NCBI GenBank assembly: GCA_045837725.1 | Contig: JBEWZL010000155.1 | Coordinates: 1-64,000 of the forward strand | Direction: 5' to 3' | Length of the DNA stretch: 64,000 nt | DNA from: Vermamoeba vermiformis | Taxonomy: Eukaryota > Tubulinea > Echinamoebida | Shown here: positions 63,544 through 64,000 of the stretch, one piece after another | Numbering within the stretch: position 1 is the stretch's first letter | How the letters are laid out: every line of letters starts with the position of its first letter | Translations under genes and position numbers: made by a program | Notes under the pieces: model-generated | Told to the model about the DNA's origin: nothing | What the model saw: the letters and a program-made list of their open reading frames with translations, nothing else | The model's database searches: none

Positions 63544-64000
63544 GTTGCTGGCTTCTGGTGGATTAATAATTAGCACGAAAATAATGGTGCGTCGTGCCTT
63601 TTTCTGCCTTTTGCTCTGGTTTTTCTGGCCAATTTTCCTGCGCAAAATAATTCCTAGAAACGAACAGTTGTGAACTTTTGAACAGCAGTTGTGGTTGTGT
63701 GACGCGGCAAGCAATGTCTTGGCGCTTTCTGCTCATTCATCAGCCCATAAAAATAGGAAGGCCGTACCTACATAATATTAGTTACAAATAATGAAATGGT
63801 GCGTGATAACAGTTGTAAACAACAAATTGCGGATATTAATAATCTGTTTGTAATTGTAAAAATTAAAAATCAAAAATAATTAAAATAGCCTACCGTCAGA
63901 AACACCAAACAGTAAATACAAAGCACAAAAATTCTTCATAGAATTAGCGTATTAAATAAATTTAGCCAGAAAAAACGCAAGGCATCCAATTATTGAAGTT
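63544..64000. other. Upstream region of the BCS1-like gene, window end
   Basis: About 450 bp. The first 170 bp continue the BCS1 frame without ATG (open to 63714). Beyond that only AT-rich sequence, presumably promoter. Confidence 0.4.

Overview
The window is nuclear DNA from a compact, AT-rich (about 60 % by eye) protist genome. Genes lie 50-800 bp apart on both strands and carry many short introns, mostly 45-70 nt, with GTAAGT/GTACGT donors and TAG/CAG acceptors. Stop codons are standard. The mix of genes (F-box proteins with LRR, ankyrin, ARM or TRAF-type zinc-finger tails, a SepA/Cdc7-type kinase, a 7TM protein with an EGF-like head, a Ras-like GTPase) points to a free-living amoebozoan; this is an inference, not an identification. 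I recognised no transposon, retroelement, viral gene, rRNA, tRNA or CRISPR array.

Layout. 0-8 kb: F-box/beta-propeller protein (-), mitochondrial NT5DC-type HAD phosphatase (-), polytopic membrane protein (+), DsbA/FrnE-like oxidoreductase (-). 8.5-20 kb: a three-domain protein with an OB-like domain, a decayed Nudix-like domain and a CobW (COG0523) GTPase (+); Listerin/LTN1 (-); a tiny serine palmitoyltransferase small subunit (+); a six-TM protein (-). 20-30 kb: a divergent SMC2-like protein (+) and an ARM-BTB protein (+). 30-39 kb: a GPI-type surface protein (+), a Ras-like GTPase with an altered P-loop (+), eIF2-gamma (-) and an EGF-7TM protein (+). 39-50 kb: F-box-ARM protein (-), SepA-like kinase (-), enoyl-CoA hydratase (-), TruB/Pus4-like pseudouridine synthase (+), F-box-like ankyrin protein (-). 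50-64 kb: PhoD-type phosphatase with a KEKE-like tail (+), 3-hydroxyacyl-CoA dehydratase (-), two tandem F-box/LRR/zinc-finger paralogues (+), a type I membrane protein with a Pro/Val stalk (+), F-box-LRR protein (-), BCS1-like AAA ATPase (-).

There is no operon-like pathway. Themes recur: protein quality control and ubiquitin (Listerin plus six F-box or F-box-like genes), ER lipid synthesis (SPT small subunit, HACD), translation (eIF2-gamma, TruB), and cell-surface proteins. Several pairs are head-to-head with very short shared promoters (LTN1/SPT small subunit 134 bp; ECHS1/TruB 103 bp).

The best candidates for something undescribed are: (1) the OB - degenerate Nudix - CobW fusion, proved to be one gene by an intron inside the Walker A motif; (2) a palindrome TGACANNTGTCA found six times, always inside introns, identical to the dimer site known for TALE homeodomain proteins; (3) RGATCY-rich introns, with one 21-bp motif shared by two unrelated introns; (4) ARM repeats whose introns all fall at the same repeat position and phase.
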